Shown: positions 8,504 through 17,039 of the stretch, piece by piece
Numbering within the stretch: the stretch's first letter is position 1
How the letters are laid out: each line of letters starts with the position of its first letter
Assembly: GCA_030150405.1 (NCBI GenBank)
Contig: JASLFU010000030.1
Span: 1 to 56,956, forward strand
Length of the DNA: 56,956 nt
Direction of reading: 5' to 3'
Source of the DNA: Ignatzschineria sp.
GTDB taxonomy: Bacteria > Pseudomonadota > Gammaproteobacteria > Cardiobacteriales > Wohlfahrtiimonadaceae
Made by a program: the position numbers and the translations under genes
The notes under the pieces: generated by a model
Database searches by the model: none
What the model saw: only the letters and a program-made list of their open reading frames with translations
Told to the model about the DNA's origin: nothing

Positions 8504-9702
8504 TATTTAGCCACCTCTTTAGGAAGTGGATAGATCCGCACCCGATCTCCCTTATGAGTAGGCTGATTCTCCTTCATCTCAATGAGACAGTTGGCGTAAC
8601 TTAAGCCACTTAACATAGCAGAGCCTTGGAACTCCACCCCATCTACGATGTAATCCCCTTTCTCATCCTGATAATAATTCCCCCGCAAAAATTCTCGGCG
8701 TGGTTGGATACGTTCGCTCGTAAAGTTAATGGTCGCCATCATCTGAGGAAGCGAGGGATTTAAGCCCATCATCTTCTTCATCGCGGGATAAGCCAAGATA
8801 TAGAAGGTTGCATACGCCGACACGGGATTTCCTGGCAGCATAATAATCTGACACTGCCCGATTTTACCCCAGCCGAAAGGCTTCCCCGGCTTAATGGCGA
8901 GCTGCCACATATGAAGCTCGCCCAGCTCACGAATCGCTTGACCCACAAAATCCGCCTCTCCGACCGATGCTCCCCCGCTTAAGATAATGAGATCATTCTT
9001 AGGGGTATGCTCCTTAAGCTTAGCCAAAACAGTTGCATAATCATCTGCGATAATTCCGCCATCCACTGGGTCCGTTAGCTGAGAGACCCACCCCAAAAGC
9101 TGATAACGGTTCGCATCATAGATCTGACTGCCCTCGATTTTCTCCCAAGGTTCTTTTAGCTCGTTACCTGTTGAGAAAATTGTCACTTTAAGATCTTCAT
9201 ACACCTCCACCTCCCAAATCCCCTGAGAAGCGCAGAGCGCAATAGCCGCAGGATCGAGCACATGCCCTTTAGAGAAGAGCACCTCGCCGGCCTTAATCTC
9301 TTCTGCCTGGTAACGAATATTCTGCCCGGGACGGCAAGGCTCACTTAGCTTCACCTTTCCATCCTGCTCTGTGGTGTGCTCTTGAATAACCACTGTTGTA
9401 CTATTTTGGGGGGTCTTTGCACCTGTAAAGATACGCGCCGCCTCCCCCTCTTTTAAGGAGAAATCCGCATCATCTCCGGCCATAATTCTCCCCACTAGGG
9501 TAAACTCCGTCAGCTCACCACTTGGGTCATTTAAAGCATAGCCATCCATCGCACTATTATCGAACTGAGGCGTATTGTATTGCGCTATACAATCCTTGGC
9601 TAAACGCTTACCCACCACCTCTTTTAAATTCTTCTTTACAACTTTCAGATCCGCCGATACCCCGGCTAAAAGCTCTCGTAGAGCCACATCATAATTTTTC
9701 AT
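8503..9702 (-). CDS. moeA: Molybdopterin molybdenumtransferase MoeA
   Basis: Inserts molybdate into adenylylated molybdopterin, the last step of molybdenum-cofactor synthesis. The 399 residues cover the usual domains. Typical blocks are DNSAMDGYAL near residues 48-57, the IFSTGNEL and LSGGASVGEADF motifs of the MPT-binding domain, and LPGNPVSAYATF. The C-terminal beta-barrel domain is present (RREFLRGNYY, then QGSAMLSGLSYANCLIE). The gene overlaps mobA by 14 bases and rsmG by one, so it is part of a compact moaD-moaE-mobA-moeA series. Confidence 0.96.
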   Translation of the reverse strand: MKNYDVALRELLAGVSADLKVVKKNLKEVVGKRLAKDCIAQYNTPQFDNSAMDGYALNDPSGELTEFTLVGRIMAGDDADFSLKEGEAARIFTGAKTPQNSTTVVIQEHTTEQDGKVKLSEPCRPGQNIRYQAEEIKAGEVLFSKGHVLDPAAIALCASQGIWEVEVYEDLKVTIFSTGNELKEPWEKIEGSQIYDANRYQLLGWVSQLTDPVDGGIIADDYATVLAKLKEHTPKNDLIILSGGASVGEADFVGQAIRELGELHMWQLAIKPGKPFGWGKIGQCQIIMLPGNPVSAYATFYILAYPAMKKMMGLNPSLPQMMATINFTSERIQPRREFLRGNYYQDEKGDYIVDGVEFQGSAMLSGLSYANCLIEMKENQPTHKGDRVRIYPLPKEVAK

Positions 9703-10366
9703 CGTTTTTTAATTCCTCTTCTAATCGTGCAAGCTCATCGAGGTTATTACAATTTGTAAACGCCCTCTCTGAGGGGAAGTGCACGGATTTTGCTGAAATC
9801 TCTTTTAATAACGCACGTATGCGTAAATCCTTATCTCTTAATAACTCTGCTGTAACCCATAGGTCACCTGCTCTAGCCTGCAGATAGGTATAGTGCTCCC
9901 GTTCGCTACTTCGGGGATAGGTTGCACCTGTAATCGCTCTCCCCATCTCTCGCCTCTCTGCTTCCCGGAACTCCTCCCGAGCCGAAGCTAAGCGCTCTAC
10001 CAGATCAAGCGGAAGAAAAGGGCCGTCACAACTGGCAACCTGAATGAGATCTTCCACCTGCAACTCTTCTTCAAGCTCAGATAACAGAGCAGAGATCCCC
10101 GCTAAAGGGCCACGCCCTAAAAAGGGGCGGGCTTTACTGTTTTCATCGGGGATCACTGGAAAACCTAAAGCCTCATATAGCGCAATATCCGCATTTGCCG
10201 AAAGGTAGAGCTCATCGACCTGTGGGCGCAATCTCTCAGCCACATGCAGCACTAAGGGCTTACCTTGTAACTCCAACAAGCCCTTGTTTCGATAGCCCAT
10301 CCGCCGCCCTTCGCCACCCGCTAAAATCAAGCCAATCACTTTAGGGGAGTTAACTGCTCCGCTCAC
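9689..10366 (-). CDS. mobA: Molybdenum cofactor guanylyltransferase MobA
   Basis: Transfers GMP to the molybdenum cofactor, giving the bis-MGD form used by DMSO-reductase-family enzymes. The N-terminal nucleotide-binding signature LILAGGEGRRMGYRNKGLLE is clear (residues 13-32), followed by the acceptor motif CDGPFLP. The 225 residues exceed the roughly 195 of E. coli MobA; part of the excess is a charged stretch near residues 125-150. The start is a GTG immediately after the moaE stop. The presence of MobA predicts at least one bis-MGD enzyme elsewhere in the genome. Confidence 0.93.
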   Translation of the reverse strand: MSGAVNSPKVIGLILAGGEGRRMGYRNKGLLELQGKPLVLHVAERLRPQVDELYLSANADIALYEALGFPVIPDENSKARPFLGRGPLAGISALLSELEEELQVEDLIQVASCDGPFLPLDLVERLASAREEFREAERREMGRAITGATYPRSSEREHYTYLQARAGDLWVTAELLRDKDLRIRALLKEISAKSVHFPSERAFTNCNNLDELARLEEELKNDEKL

Positions 10367-10843
10367 CTAGCTCTGCTCCCAATATTTACGCGCCTCTTGA
10401 TCCGACTCACGCGCCTCTACCCAATGGCTCTCTCCATTGGTGAAATACTCTTTTTTCCAAAAAGGGGCTTCGGTCTTTAAGTAATCCATAATAAATTCCG
10501 CTGCATGAAAGCTATCTTTCCGATGTTTTGAGGTGACCATTAACAGCACAATTGGATCATCTGCAAAGAGCTCTCCTACACGGTGAATAACGGTACACCC
10601 TGAAATATTCCAACGCTCTGTCGCAATCATTACAATCCGTTTAATCTCGCTCTCTGTAACACCGGGAAAGTGCTCAAGCTCGAGTTTCTCTAGAGGATCT
10701 GTTTGATCAAACTCTCGCACCATGCCCTGAAATAAGACAAGAGCCCCGGCATCATTCGACACCTGCTCGAGCTCCGCTTGCTCTTTTGCCACATCAAAGG
10801 GTGCGTTCTGCACTTTAATCTTAATCGCCACCTGCTCAGGCAT
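10367..10843 (-). CDS. moaE: Molybdopterin synthase catalytic subunit MoaE
   Basis: Large subunit of molybdopterin synthase, which uses the thiocarboxylated tail of MoaD to add two sulfurs to precursor Z. I start it at the ATG at 10841-10843 (MPEQVAIKIKVQNAPFDVA), one base after the end of moaD and behind AGGAGG inside the moaD end; the frame stays open 27 codons further but that part overlaps moaD. Signature segments are LFQGMVRE (the GxVR region), HRVGELFADDPIVLLMV, and the active-site block YLKTEAPFWKKE. The 158-residue length is normal. Confidence 0.95.
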   Translation of the reverse strand: MPEQVAIKIKVQNAPFDVAKEQAELEQVSNDAGALVLFQGMVREFDQTDPLEKLELEHFPGVTESEIKRIVMIATERWNISGCTVIHRVGELFADDPIVLLMVTSKHRKDSFHAAEFIMDYLKTEAPFWKKEYFTNGESHWVEARESDQEARKYWEQS

Positions 10844-10844
10844 C

Positions 10845-11093
10845 TTAACCTCCTGTAACCGGTGGGAGCAGCGCAACACGATCACCAGCATTGACCTCAA
10901 CCGGCGCAAATGAGATCTCCTCATTCACAACCACCCGAAAGACATTCTCTGGCGCTAAGGCCTCTGCCCAAATTTCACCCCGCTGACGGAGCTCCTCTAA
11001 GAGCTCTTCAGTAGAGCCCCGCTCCCACGCAAACTCCTCCTGTTCACGATTGAGCTTATCCTTTAAATTTCCAAAATAGGTAATGGTTATCAT
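10845..11093 (-). CDS. moaD: Molybdopterin synthase sulfur carrier subunit MoaD
   Basis: Ubiquitin-like sulfur carrier, 82 residues, ending in the diagnostic PPVTGG tail whose terminal glycine is adenylylated and thiocarboxylated by MoeB. Start MITITYFGNLKDKL has AAGGAG upstream. First gene of the molybdenum-cofactor series; moaA, moaC and moeB are not in the window, so the pathway is split over several loci. Confidence 0.94.
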   Translation of the reverse strand: MITITYFGNLKDKLNREQEEFAWERGSTEELLEELRQRGEIWAEALAPENVFRVVVNEEISFAPVEVNAGDRVALLPPVTGG

Positions 11094-11151
11094 CTCATCT
11101 CCTTATAAACTTTTCTTCCTTCTCCCCTCTATTGTAGATAATCTCGGCAGA

Positions 11152-12027
11152 TTACGCTTCTTTATGCCCTTTTGGCTGAGCTTTAAATATTCCCCCTTCT
11201 CGCCCTAGCAGAAGCGAAAAGAGATAGATAAAGCCTAGCAGAAGAATAATCATTGGCCCTGAAGCAATATCGTAATGAAAGGAGAGCAGCAATCCAAAAT
11301 AGGCCGACAAAAGGCCAAAAAAGAGCGTTAAGAGAAAAATCGGCTCCATACGGTTACTCCAAAGTCGCGCAGAAATAGCAGGGATCATCATCAAACCCAC
11401 CGCCATCAACGTCCCTAAAACTTGAAAGGCCGCCACCAAGTTAAGTACCGTTAAAAAGAGAAAAAGAGCATAATAAAAAATCCCTTTACGCCCTGAAAGC
11501 TCAAGGGTTAAAGGATCAATAATATAAAAGAGTAGCGGCCGATAGATAAGAGCGAGCACCAAAAGAGTACCGCTGGCCATCGCCCATACAAAAAGGAGCG
11601 CACTGCGATCCACCGCCAGTACAGAACCAAAAAGAATATGCATCAAATCGGCCTGAGAACCGATCTTAGTAATCAAGATGACGCCGATGGCTAGGGAGAA
11701 TAGATAAAATCCCGCAAAACTCGCATCCTCTTTTAAATTGGTATGCTTGGCCACAAAGGAGGAGAAAAGTGCCACCAAAAGGCCGGCAATCATCCCCCCA
11801 ATACTCATCGCCACAAAGTTAAATCCAAAAAAGAGAAAACCTAACGCGATGCCGGGCAATACACCATGGCTTAATGCATCCCCGGCTAAACTCATGCGAT
11901 TTAGCACCAAAAAAACACCCACAAAGCCCGAGGAGATCGCAATCATGATCGACGCCACAAGCGCTCGCTTTAAAAAGGGAAAATCAAGAAAAGGGGCCAC
12001 GAAAAACTGGAAAATCTCTTCAATCAT
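11152..12027 (-). CDS. Metal ABC transporter permease (ZnuB/MntB family)
   Basis: Membrane subunit of an ABC-3 family transporter for Zn2+ or Mn2+. The 291 residues form roughly eight or nine hydrophobic helices, with the family's conserved FVGVFLVLNRMSLAGDALSH segment near residues 36-55 and the LGTLMAVGLMMIPA block. It lies 5 bases downstream of its ATPase gene. No substrate-binding protein gene is adjacent, so the metal cannot be assigned from context. The gene symbol is left open because ZnuB and MntB cannot be separated reliably by eye. Confidence 0.88.
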   Translation of the reverse strand: MIEEIFQFFVAPFLDFPFLKRALVASIMIAISSGFVGVFLVLNRMSLAGDALSHGVLPGIALGFLFFGFNFVAMSIGGMIAGLLVALFSSFVAKHTNLKEDASFAGFYLFSLAIGVILITKIGSQADLMHILFGSVLAVDRSALLFVWAMASGTLLVLALIYRPLLFYIIDPLTLELSGRKGIFYYALFLFLTVLNLVAAFQVLGTLMAVGLMMIPAISARLWSNRMEPIFLLTLFFGLLSAYFGLLLSFHYDIASGPMIILLLGFIYLFSLLLGREGGIFKAQPKGHKEA

Positions 12028-12032
12028 CTCGC

Positions 12033-12758
12033 TTATGCCTCACACCAATCTGCATCACTATCCCACCCAAGGGAGATAGACTCTGCCTTTGCTAAATTGG
12101 CCTCAGTTAAGACCTCTTCGGTTTTACCAAATGCGATCTTCTCCCGCGCCAGAAGTAGCGTATTGCTAAAATAACGTCTCGCTAAATGGTAGTCATGGAG
12201 TACAGTAATAACTGTCTTACCCTCTCTCTCCCAAGCCACAATCAGCTCACAGAGATCTTGCGTCGTCTTAGCATCAAGAGCGTTAAAAGGCTCATCGAGC
12301 AGAATTAGATCGCCCCCTTCTAAAACAATCCGTGCAAAGAGCGCTTTTTGAAACTGTCCGCCCGAAAGGGAATCGATACTGCGCTCAAGGAAAGGCTCTA
12401 ACCCCACAAAGCGAAGGGCTTCTAAAGTCGCCGCCTCCTGCTCTAAAGAGACACCTCGAAAGAGCCCATTTTGCGCCATAAAGCCTGCACTCACGAGCTC
12501 AAAAAGCGATAATGGTAGATCTCGGCGAATCTCGGCAATCTGAGAGAGATAGCTCATCTTCACTCCCGGCTCAAATAGAATCTCCCCCGACTCAATCGGC
12601 ACCAGCCCCGCAATGGCTTTTAAAAGCGTACTCTTCCCCGCCCCGTTCGGACCAATAATGGCGGTACTCTCCCCTTTAGGAAAGCAAAGATCCACATGGT
12701 GCACCACTGGGTGCGCCTTATAGCTAACGGTGAGATTTGAGATTGTTAACGCGCTCAT
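12033..12758 (-). CDS. Metal ABC transporter ATP-binding protein (ZnuC/MntA family)
   Basis: ATPase subunit of the same transporter. The Walker A GPNGAGKST is at about residues 36-44, the signature is LSGGQFQKALFARI, the Walker B is LILLDEPFNALD, and the switch histidine is in TVLHDYH. These are typical of the zinc/manganese ATPases. The 241-residue length is normal. The start has an AAGGG ribosome-binding site. With no periplasmic receptor beside it, the system must use one encoded elsewhere. Confidence 0.9.
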   Translation of the reverse strand: MSALTISNLTVSYKAHPVVHHVDLCFPKGESTAIIGPNGAGKSTLLKAIAGLVPIESGEILFEPGVKMSYLSQIAEIRRDLPLSLFELVSAGFMAQNGLFRGVSLEQEAATLEALRFVGLEPFLERSIDSLSGGQFQKALFARIVLEGGDLILLDEPFNALDAKTTQDLCELIVAWEREGKTVITVLHDYHLARRYFSNTLLLAREKIAFGKTEEVLTEANLAKAESISLGWDSDADWCEA

Positions 12759-13069
12759 TGCGTGCCCTTTACTTTAAAAAGACCCATTTTAACGCCTCAG
12801 ACCAGGCTTTACTCAGGGAGTATTTAAAAACTTTTAAAACTCTTTAATGCTCTAAATTTGCGCTACTTCTCGCTTTAAAGCGCGCAAACTTAAAAGTTAA
12901 AAGAAATTTATGCGCCTTAATCATACCCTAATTTAGCGGATCCCTCCCGTTTATAACGCCTAGCATTGCGAAGATTGGGCTCAATTTCCCCAGATCTAAA
13001 ATAGGTTATAGCGGTCGAATTTGGTAGAATCGCTCTTCAGTAATTGAATAAAAGAGATGGAATAGCTCC
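12759..13069. other. Divergent intergenic region between the metal transporter and pilZ
   Basis: About 310 AT-rich bases with no supported gene. It must hold the promoters of the metal ABC operon (minus) and pilZ (plus). A plausible plus-strand extended -10 (TGGTAGAAT, 13022-13030) precedes pilZ with a weak -35. I saw no convincing Zur- or MntR-type palindrome by eye. Confidence 0.5.
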
Positions 13070-13402
13070 ATGAAAAAACAGAAACAGATTACCGTAACCT
13101 TTAAATCGGCTCAGCAAGTCGCAAACTTTGCCCTCCCTTTTCTGCGAGAGGGTGGTTTTTTCTTCGCTACGGCGCATCAATTCTCCCTAGGCGATGAGGT
13201 GTTACTGAAGATTTCACTGCCCGATGAGGGCCCCCAAGAAGTCATTATTCCCGGGGAAGTGGCTTTTATCAATCCTCCAGGATTTAAACCCACAACTTCA
13301 CTCTTAATTGATCAGCCCGGCATCGCGATTGCGTTTCAACAGCCCCCGGTTGAGTTTAGTGAGCGTGTAAATCGTCTCATCGCCGAGAATGCAGCCCATT
13401 AA
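13070..13402 (+). CDS. pilZ: PilZ-domain protein (type IV pilus assembly PilZ type)
   Basis: The 110 residues form a single PilZ domain like the founding member of the family, which supports type IV pilus biogenesis. The sequence lacks the N-terminal RxxxR and the D/NxSxxG motif needed for cyclic-di-GMP, as is true of original PilZ proteins, so it should not bind that nucleotide. The recognisable segment is the GGFFFATAHQFSLGDEVLLK strand and turn followed by GEVAFINPPG. It lies directly upstream of tatD, the same pairing as in Pseudomonas, which strengthens the call. No other pilus gene is in the window. Confidence 0.85.
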   Translation: MKKQKQITVTFKSAQQVANFALPFLREGGFFFATAHQFSLGDEVLLKISLPDEGPQEVIIPGEVAFINPPGFKPTTSLLIDQPGIAIAFQQPPVEFSERVNRLIAENAAH

Positions 13403-13479
13403 CTCCATAAATTTAAGCCATGATTGAACCCTGCTGCCGATCACCACTCTCATTATTTAATGCATGACTGATAAATAAT

Positions 13480-14271
13480 ATGACACAACCAACCTTTATT
13501 GATTCCCACTGCCATCTCGATATGCTCGATCTTACGCAGTATGAGAATGATTTTCAGACTCTGCTCAAAACGATTCGCAGCAATCGAGTAGAACATATGC
13601 TCTGTGTGAGCGTCGATTTAGATCGCTGGCCCGCTATGGCAAAGCTAGTGGAGAATGAGGACGATATCTCCCTCTCTGTAGGGGTGCATCCCGGAGCTGT
13701 TCCGGCCAACATTCCCGCAAGCCACGAAAGCTTTGCCAAAATGCTTGAGCACCCTAAAGTGATCGCTATTGGCGAAACAGGACTCGATTACCACTACACC
13801 ACTGAATTTAAAGTGGAGCAGCAGGAATCTTTTATTGTTCAGATCGATATTGCAAAAGAAACAAAAAAACCGCTCATTATCCATACACGAGATGCTCGGG
13901 AAGATACTATCAACATCTTAACGCAAGAAAACGCCCGAGATGTAGGGGGCATTCTTCACTGCTTTACCGAAAATTGGGAGATGGCCAAAAAGGGGCTAGA
14001 TCTTGGATTTTATATCTCTTTTAGTGGAATTATTACCTTTAAAAATGCAGCAGAATTACGGGATGTGGTGGCAAAAACACCGCTCGATCGAATGCTCATC
14101 GAAACTGACGCGCCCTATTTAACGCCCACGCCTTATCGTGGCAAGCCTAATCATCCCGGTCTTGTACCCTATGTTGCCAGTACAATTGCGGATGTTAAGG
14201 GAATCTCCCTAGCAGAAGTAGCGACCACTACCCGCCAAAATTTTATCGACCTCTTTAATCTTGCTCTTTAG
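13480..14271 (+). CDS. TatD-family metal-dependent hydrolase (YcfH type)
   Basis: Probable 3'-5' exonuclease or DNase of the TatD family. Metal ligands are visible as DSHCHLDML (His10 and His12), GETGLDYHY, the HTR segment, LHCFTE, and the closing IETDAPYLTP, in the right order and spacing. The 263-residue length is typical. The pilZ-tatD neighbourhood suggests YcfH type rather than TatD proper. It ends 8 bases before hldE. Confidence 0.93.
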   Translation: MTQPTFIDSHCHLDMLDLTQYENDFQTLLKTIRSNRVEHMLCVSVDLDRWPAMAKLVENEDDISLSVGVHPGAVPANIPASHESFAKMLEHPKVIAIGETGLDYHYTTEFKVEQQESFIVQIDIAKETKKPLIIHTRDAREDTINILTQENARDVGGILHCFTENWEMAKKGLDLGFYISFSGIITFKNAAELRDVVAKTPLDRMLIETDAPYLTPTPYRGKPNHPGLVPYVASTIADVKGISLAEVATTTRQNFIDLFNLAL

Positions 14272-14279
14272 GATGACCC

Positions 14280-15695
14280 ATGACAACTAGATCTAAAATC
14301 GCCGTCTTTGGTGATATTATGCTCGACAGCTACTGGATTGGCTCCACCCACCGTATCTCCCCCGAATCCCCCGTGCCGGTGGTCAATATTAATCACACCG
14401 AAAACCGTTTAGGGGGCGCTGCCAACGTTGCGCTCAATATCGGCAAGATGGGGCTCCCGGTTACACTGTCCGGGCTTATCGGAGAAGATAAGAATGCAGA
14501 AAGCTTAAAAGAGCTCTGTAAAGAGCATGGAATCGACACCGCCCTTATTTCAGAGCCGGGCTTCCCCACCATTATGAAACTGCGGGTCATTAGCCGACAA
14601 CAACATATTGTTCGCTGCGACTTTGAAGAATCTTCAGAGCTCTCCCCAGCGCTAATGGGGCGTATTACCGATCATCTTAAAAAGACGATTGAGGATCATG
14701 ATCTTATTGTTTTATCCGATTACAACAAAGGTTTTCTAGGTAATCCACAAGCCCTTATTGAGCATGCCCGCGCGCTTGGTAAAGCGATCATTATCGATCC
14801 TAAAGGGGATGATTTCTCTAAATATCGGGGCGCAACCCTTATCACCCCCAACACTAGTGAGTTTGAGGCAGTAGTAGGCCCTTGCCCCACAGAAGAGATT
14901 CTCTTTAAAAAAGCAGAGCTACTTCGAGATGAGTTAGCGCTCGATGCTCTTCTTGTCACCCGAAGTGAAAAGGGCATGACACTTTTTGAAAAAGGCAAAG
15001 CCCCCGTAACCTTCTCTGCTAGAGCCCAAGATGTCTACGACGTCACCGGTGCGGGGGATACTGTTATTGCGATGATCGCCAGCCATTTAGCGCAAGGAAT
15101 TCCTCTCCCCCAAAGCTGTAAAATCGCAAATGCAGCCGCCTCACTTGTCGTAGGGAAGATGGGCGCCTCCTATGTTACAAAAGAGGAGCTCGATTATGCT
15201 CTTGGACAATCGGATCGCCCTCACAATTTAGTACTCACTAAAGAGGAGCTCCTGCACGAAGTTAAGCAGGCTAAAATGAATAATGAGACAATCGTCATGA
15301 CCAATGGCTGCTTCGATATTTTGCACCGGGGGCATGTAAAATATTTAGAAGAAGCGAGTAAACTTGGCCATCACCTCATTGTGGCACTCAACTCTGATGC
15401 TTCTGTAAAACGCATTAAAGGGGAGAATCGCCCCATTATGGATGAAAAAAGTCGCGCCACAGTGCTGGCCTCCCTTGCATCTGTAGCTTGGGTCACCATA
15501 TTTGATGAAGAGACGCCCGAAAGCCTTATCCATGCTGTGCTTCCCGATGTTCTAGTAAAAGGAAGCGATTATGAAGTGCATGAGATCGCAGGGGCTGAAG
15601 CCGTCATCAATCATGGTGGACGGGTGGAATTGATCGACTTTATTGATGGTTACTCCACCACTCAGGCCATTAATAAGATTAAATCCCAGAACTAA
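14280..15695 (+). CDS. hldE: Bifunctional heptose-7-phosphate kinase / heptose-1-phosphate adenylyltransferase
   Basis: Makes ADP-heptose for the LPS inner core in two steps. The N-terminal PfkB-type kinase (about residues 1-320) shows FGDIMLDSYW, LGGAANVALN and the DVTGAGDTV anion hole with catalytic Asp. The C-terminal nucleotidyltransferase (about 335-471) has NGCFDILHRGHVKYLEEA with the HxGH motif. The 471-residue fusion has normal length. It is 8 bases after tatD. Together with msbA and lptABC it shows that the organism builds a heptose-containing LPS. Confidence 0.97.
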   Translation: MTTRSKIAVFGDIMLDSYWIGSTHRISPESPVPVVNINHTENRLGGAANVALNIGKMGLPVTLSGLIGEDKNAESLKELCKEHGIDTALISEPGFPTIMKLRVISRQQHIVRCDFEESSELSPALMGRITDHLKKTIEDHDLIVLSDYNKGFLGNPQALIEHARALGKAIIIDPKGDDFSKYRGATLITPNTSEFEAVVGPCPTEEILFKKAELLRDELALDALLVTRSEKGMTLFEKGKAPVTFSARAQDVYDVTGAGDTVIAMIASHLAQGIPLPQSCKIANAAASLVVGKMGASYVTKEELDYALGQSDRPHNLVLTKEELLHEVKQAKMNNETIVMTNGCFDILHRGHVKYLEEASKLGHHLIVALNSDASVKRIKGENRPIMDEKSRATVLASLASVAWVTIFDEETPESLIHAVLPDVLVKGSDYEVHEIAGAEAVINHGGRVELIDFIDGYSTTQAINKIKSQN

Positions 15696-15719
15696 AGCCC
15701 TATTCCTGCAGAGTGACTT

Positions 15720-15735
15720 ACGTGTATACCCACAG
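15720..15735 (+). promoter_or_regulatory. Degenerate LexA-box-like site upstream of recA
   Basis: ACGTGTATACCCACAG resembles the gammaproteobacterial SOS box (CTGT-N8-ACAG) at about 10 of 16 positions; the right half is perfect and the left half is not. It lies about 85 bases upstream of recA. No better match is visible in the hldE-recA gap, so recA may be only weakly LexA-controlled or controlled by a divergent LexA. Confidence 0.3.
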
Positions 15736-15820
15736 ACTCTTTGCAGCATGCTAAAAAGAATATTTCGAAACATTTTGTGCCATAATAAGCACCGAAAGTT
15801 TAATTAAAAGGAACAGAAGA

Positions 15821-16873
15821 ATGGACGAAAATAAACGCAAAGCCCTACAAGCGGCACTTGGTCAGATCGACCGTCAGTTTGGTAAAGGCTCAGTAATGCG
15901 CCTAGGTGATCAACAAGGAACAAGTGGGATTATCCCGGTCTCAACAGGCTCTATCGGCCTCGACGTCGCCTTAGGTATTGGTGGCCTTCCCCGTGGGCGT
16001 ATTGTAGAGATCTTTGGTCCTGAATCCTCCGGGAAAACCACTCTCACCCTCCATGTCATTGCAGAGGCGCAAAAAGCGGGAGGAACCGCTGCCTTTATCG
16101 ATGCTGAGCATGCGCTTGATCCTGCCTATGCTGCAAAACTTGGGGTGGATGTAGAAAACCTTTATATTTCACAACCCGATAATGGGGAGCAAGCTCTCGA
16201 AATCACCGACACCCTCGTCCGTTCTGGCGCGGTAGATATTGTCGTTGTAGACTCCGTTGCGGCACTTACGCCACGGGCAGAGATCGAAGGTGAAATGGGA
16301 GACTCCCACATGGGACTTCAGGCTCGCCTTATGAGCCAGGCGCTTCGTAAACTTACGGCAAATATCCAAAAATCGAATACGCTAGTCATCTTTATTAATC
16401 AGATCCGCATGAAGATTGGCGTCATGTTTGGTAGCCCCGAAACAACAACTGGCGGAAACGCCCTTAAATTCTACTCCTCTGTCCGCCTCGATATCCGCCG
16501 TACGGGCGCTGTGAAGAAAGGGGATGAGGTGATCGGCGCAGATACCCGTGTTCGCGTTGTAAAGAACAAGGTCTCCCCTCCCTTTAGACAAGCGCAATTT
16601 GAGATCATGTATGGCGCAGGAATCGATACCTTAGGGGAAATCCTCGATCTTGGTGTGGATGCTGAAATTGTGGATAAAGCTGGCGCTTGGTATAGCTATG
16701 GAGATACTCGCCTTGGTCAAGGTAAAGAGAACTCTAAGCAATATCTCCGCGAGAATCCTGAGCTCGCTAAAGAGATCGAACAGAAAGTACGAGATCATTT
16801 CTTAGAGCCCGAAAAAACGGAATCCGCCCCACAAGAGGAAAAAGCAGAGAGCGATGAGAAAAAAAAAGAGTAA
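15821..16873 (+). CDS. recA: Recombinase RecA
   Basis: ATP-dependent strand-exchange protein and SOS coprotease. Walker A GPESSGKTT is at residues 66-74, the MAW motif (ALTPRAEIEGEMGDSHMG) and DNA-binding loop L2 region (GVMFGSPETTTGG) are intact. The 350 residues match the family; the C-terminal 35 residues are acidic and charged, as usual. The start has AAAAGGAACAG upstream. Unusually, the last codons run through nine consecutive A residues (16859-16867), and the -1 frame continues open for 29 more codons with a similarly charged composition, to a TAG at 16954-16956. That could be a frameshift product or a relic; see findings. Confidence 0.98.
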   Translation: MDENKRKALQAALGQIDRQFGKGSVMRLGDQQGTSGIIPVSTGSIGLDVALGIGGLPRGRIVEIFGPESSGKTTLTLHVIAEAQKAGGTAAFIDAEHALDPAYAAKLGVDVENLYISQPDNGEQALEITDTLVRSGAVDIVVVDSVAALTPRAEIEGEMGDSHMGLQARLMSQALRKLTANIQKSNTLVIFINQIRMKIGVMFGSPETTTGGNALKFYSSVRLDIRRTGAVKKGDEVIGADTRVRVVKNKVSPPFRQAQFEIMYGAGIDTLGEILDLGVDAEIVDKAGAWYSYGDTRLGQGKENSKQYLRENPELAKEIEQKVRDHFLEPEKTESAPQEEKAESDEKKKE

Positions 16874-16973
16874 TTGCTCCTAGCAAAAAGCGCTCTGAAA
16901 AGGAGACAGAGAGCGAGCCCACACAAGGTACGCTCGATATTCTTGACCCTAAATAGAGCACCATAAAAACTGT

Positions 16974-17000
16974 AAGTAGCCTCCTTTTGGGGGCTACTTT
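16974..17000 (+). terminator. Probable intrinsic terminator after recA
   Basis: AAGTAGCC(TCC) TTTT (GGG)GGCTACTT forms an 11-pair stem with a four-base loop, but it is followed by only a short T run. It closes the recA transcript before rluC. The stem overlaps no coding sequence and lies 17 bases after the alternative -1 frame ends. Confidence 0.65.
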
Positions 17001-17039
17001 GCTATCTACTCCCCCATTTTATTGCCCACTATTTTCCAT

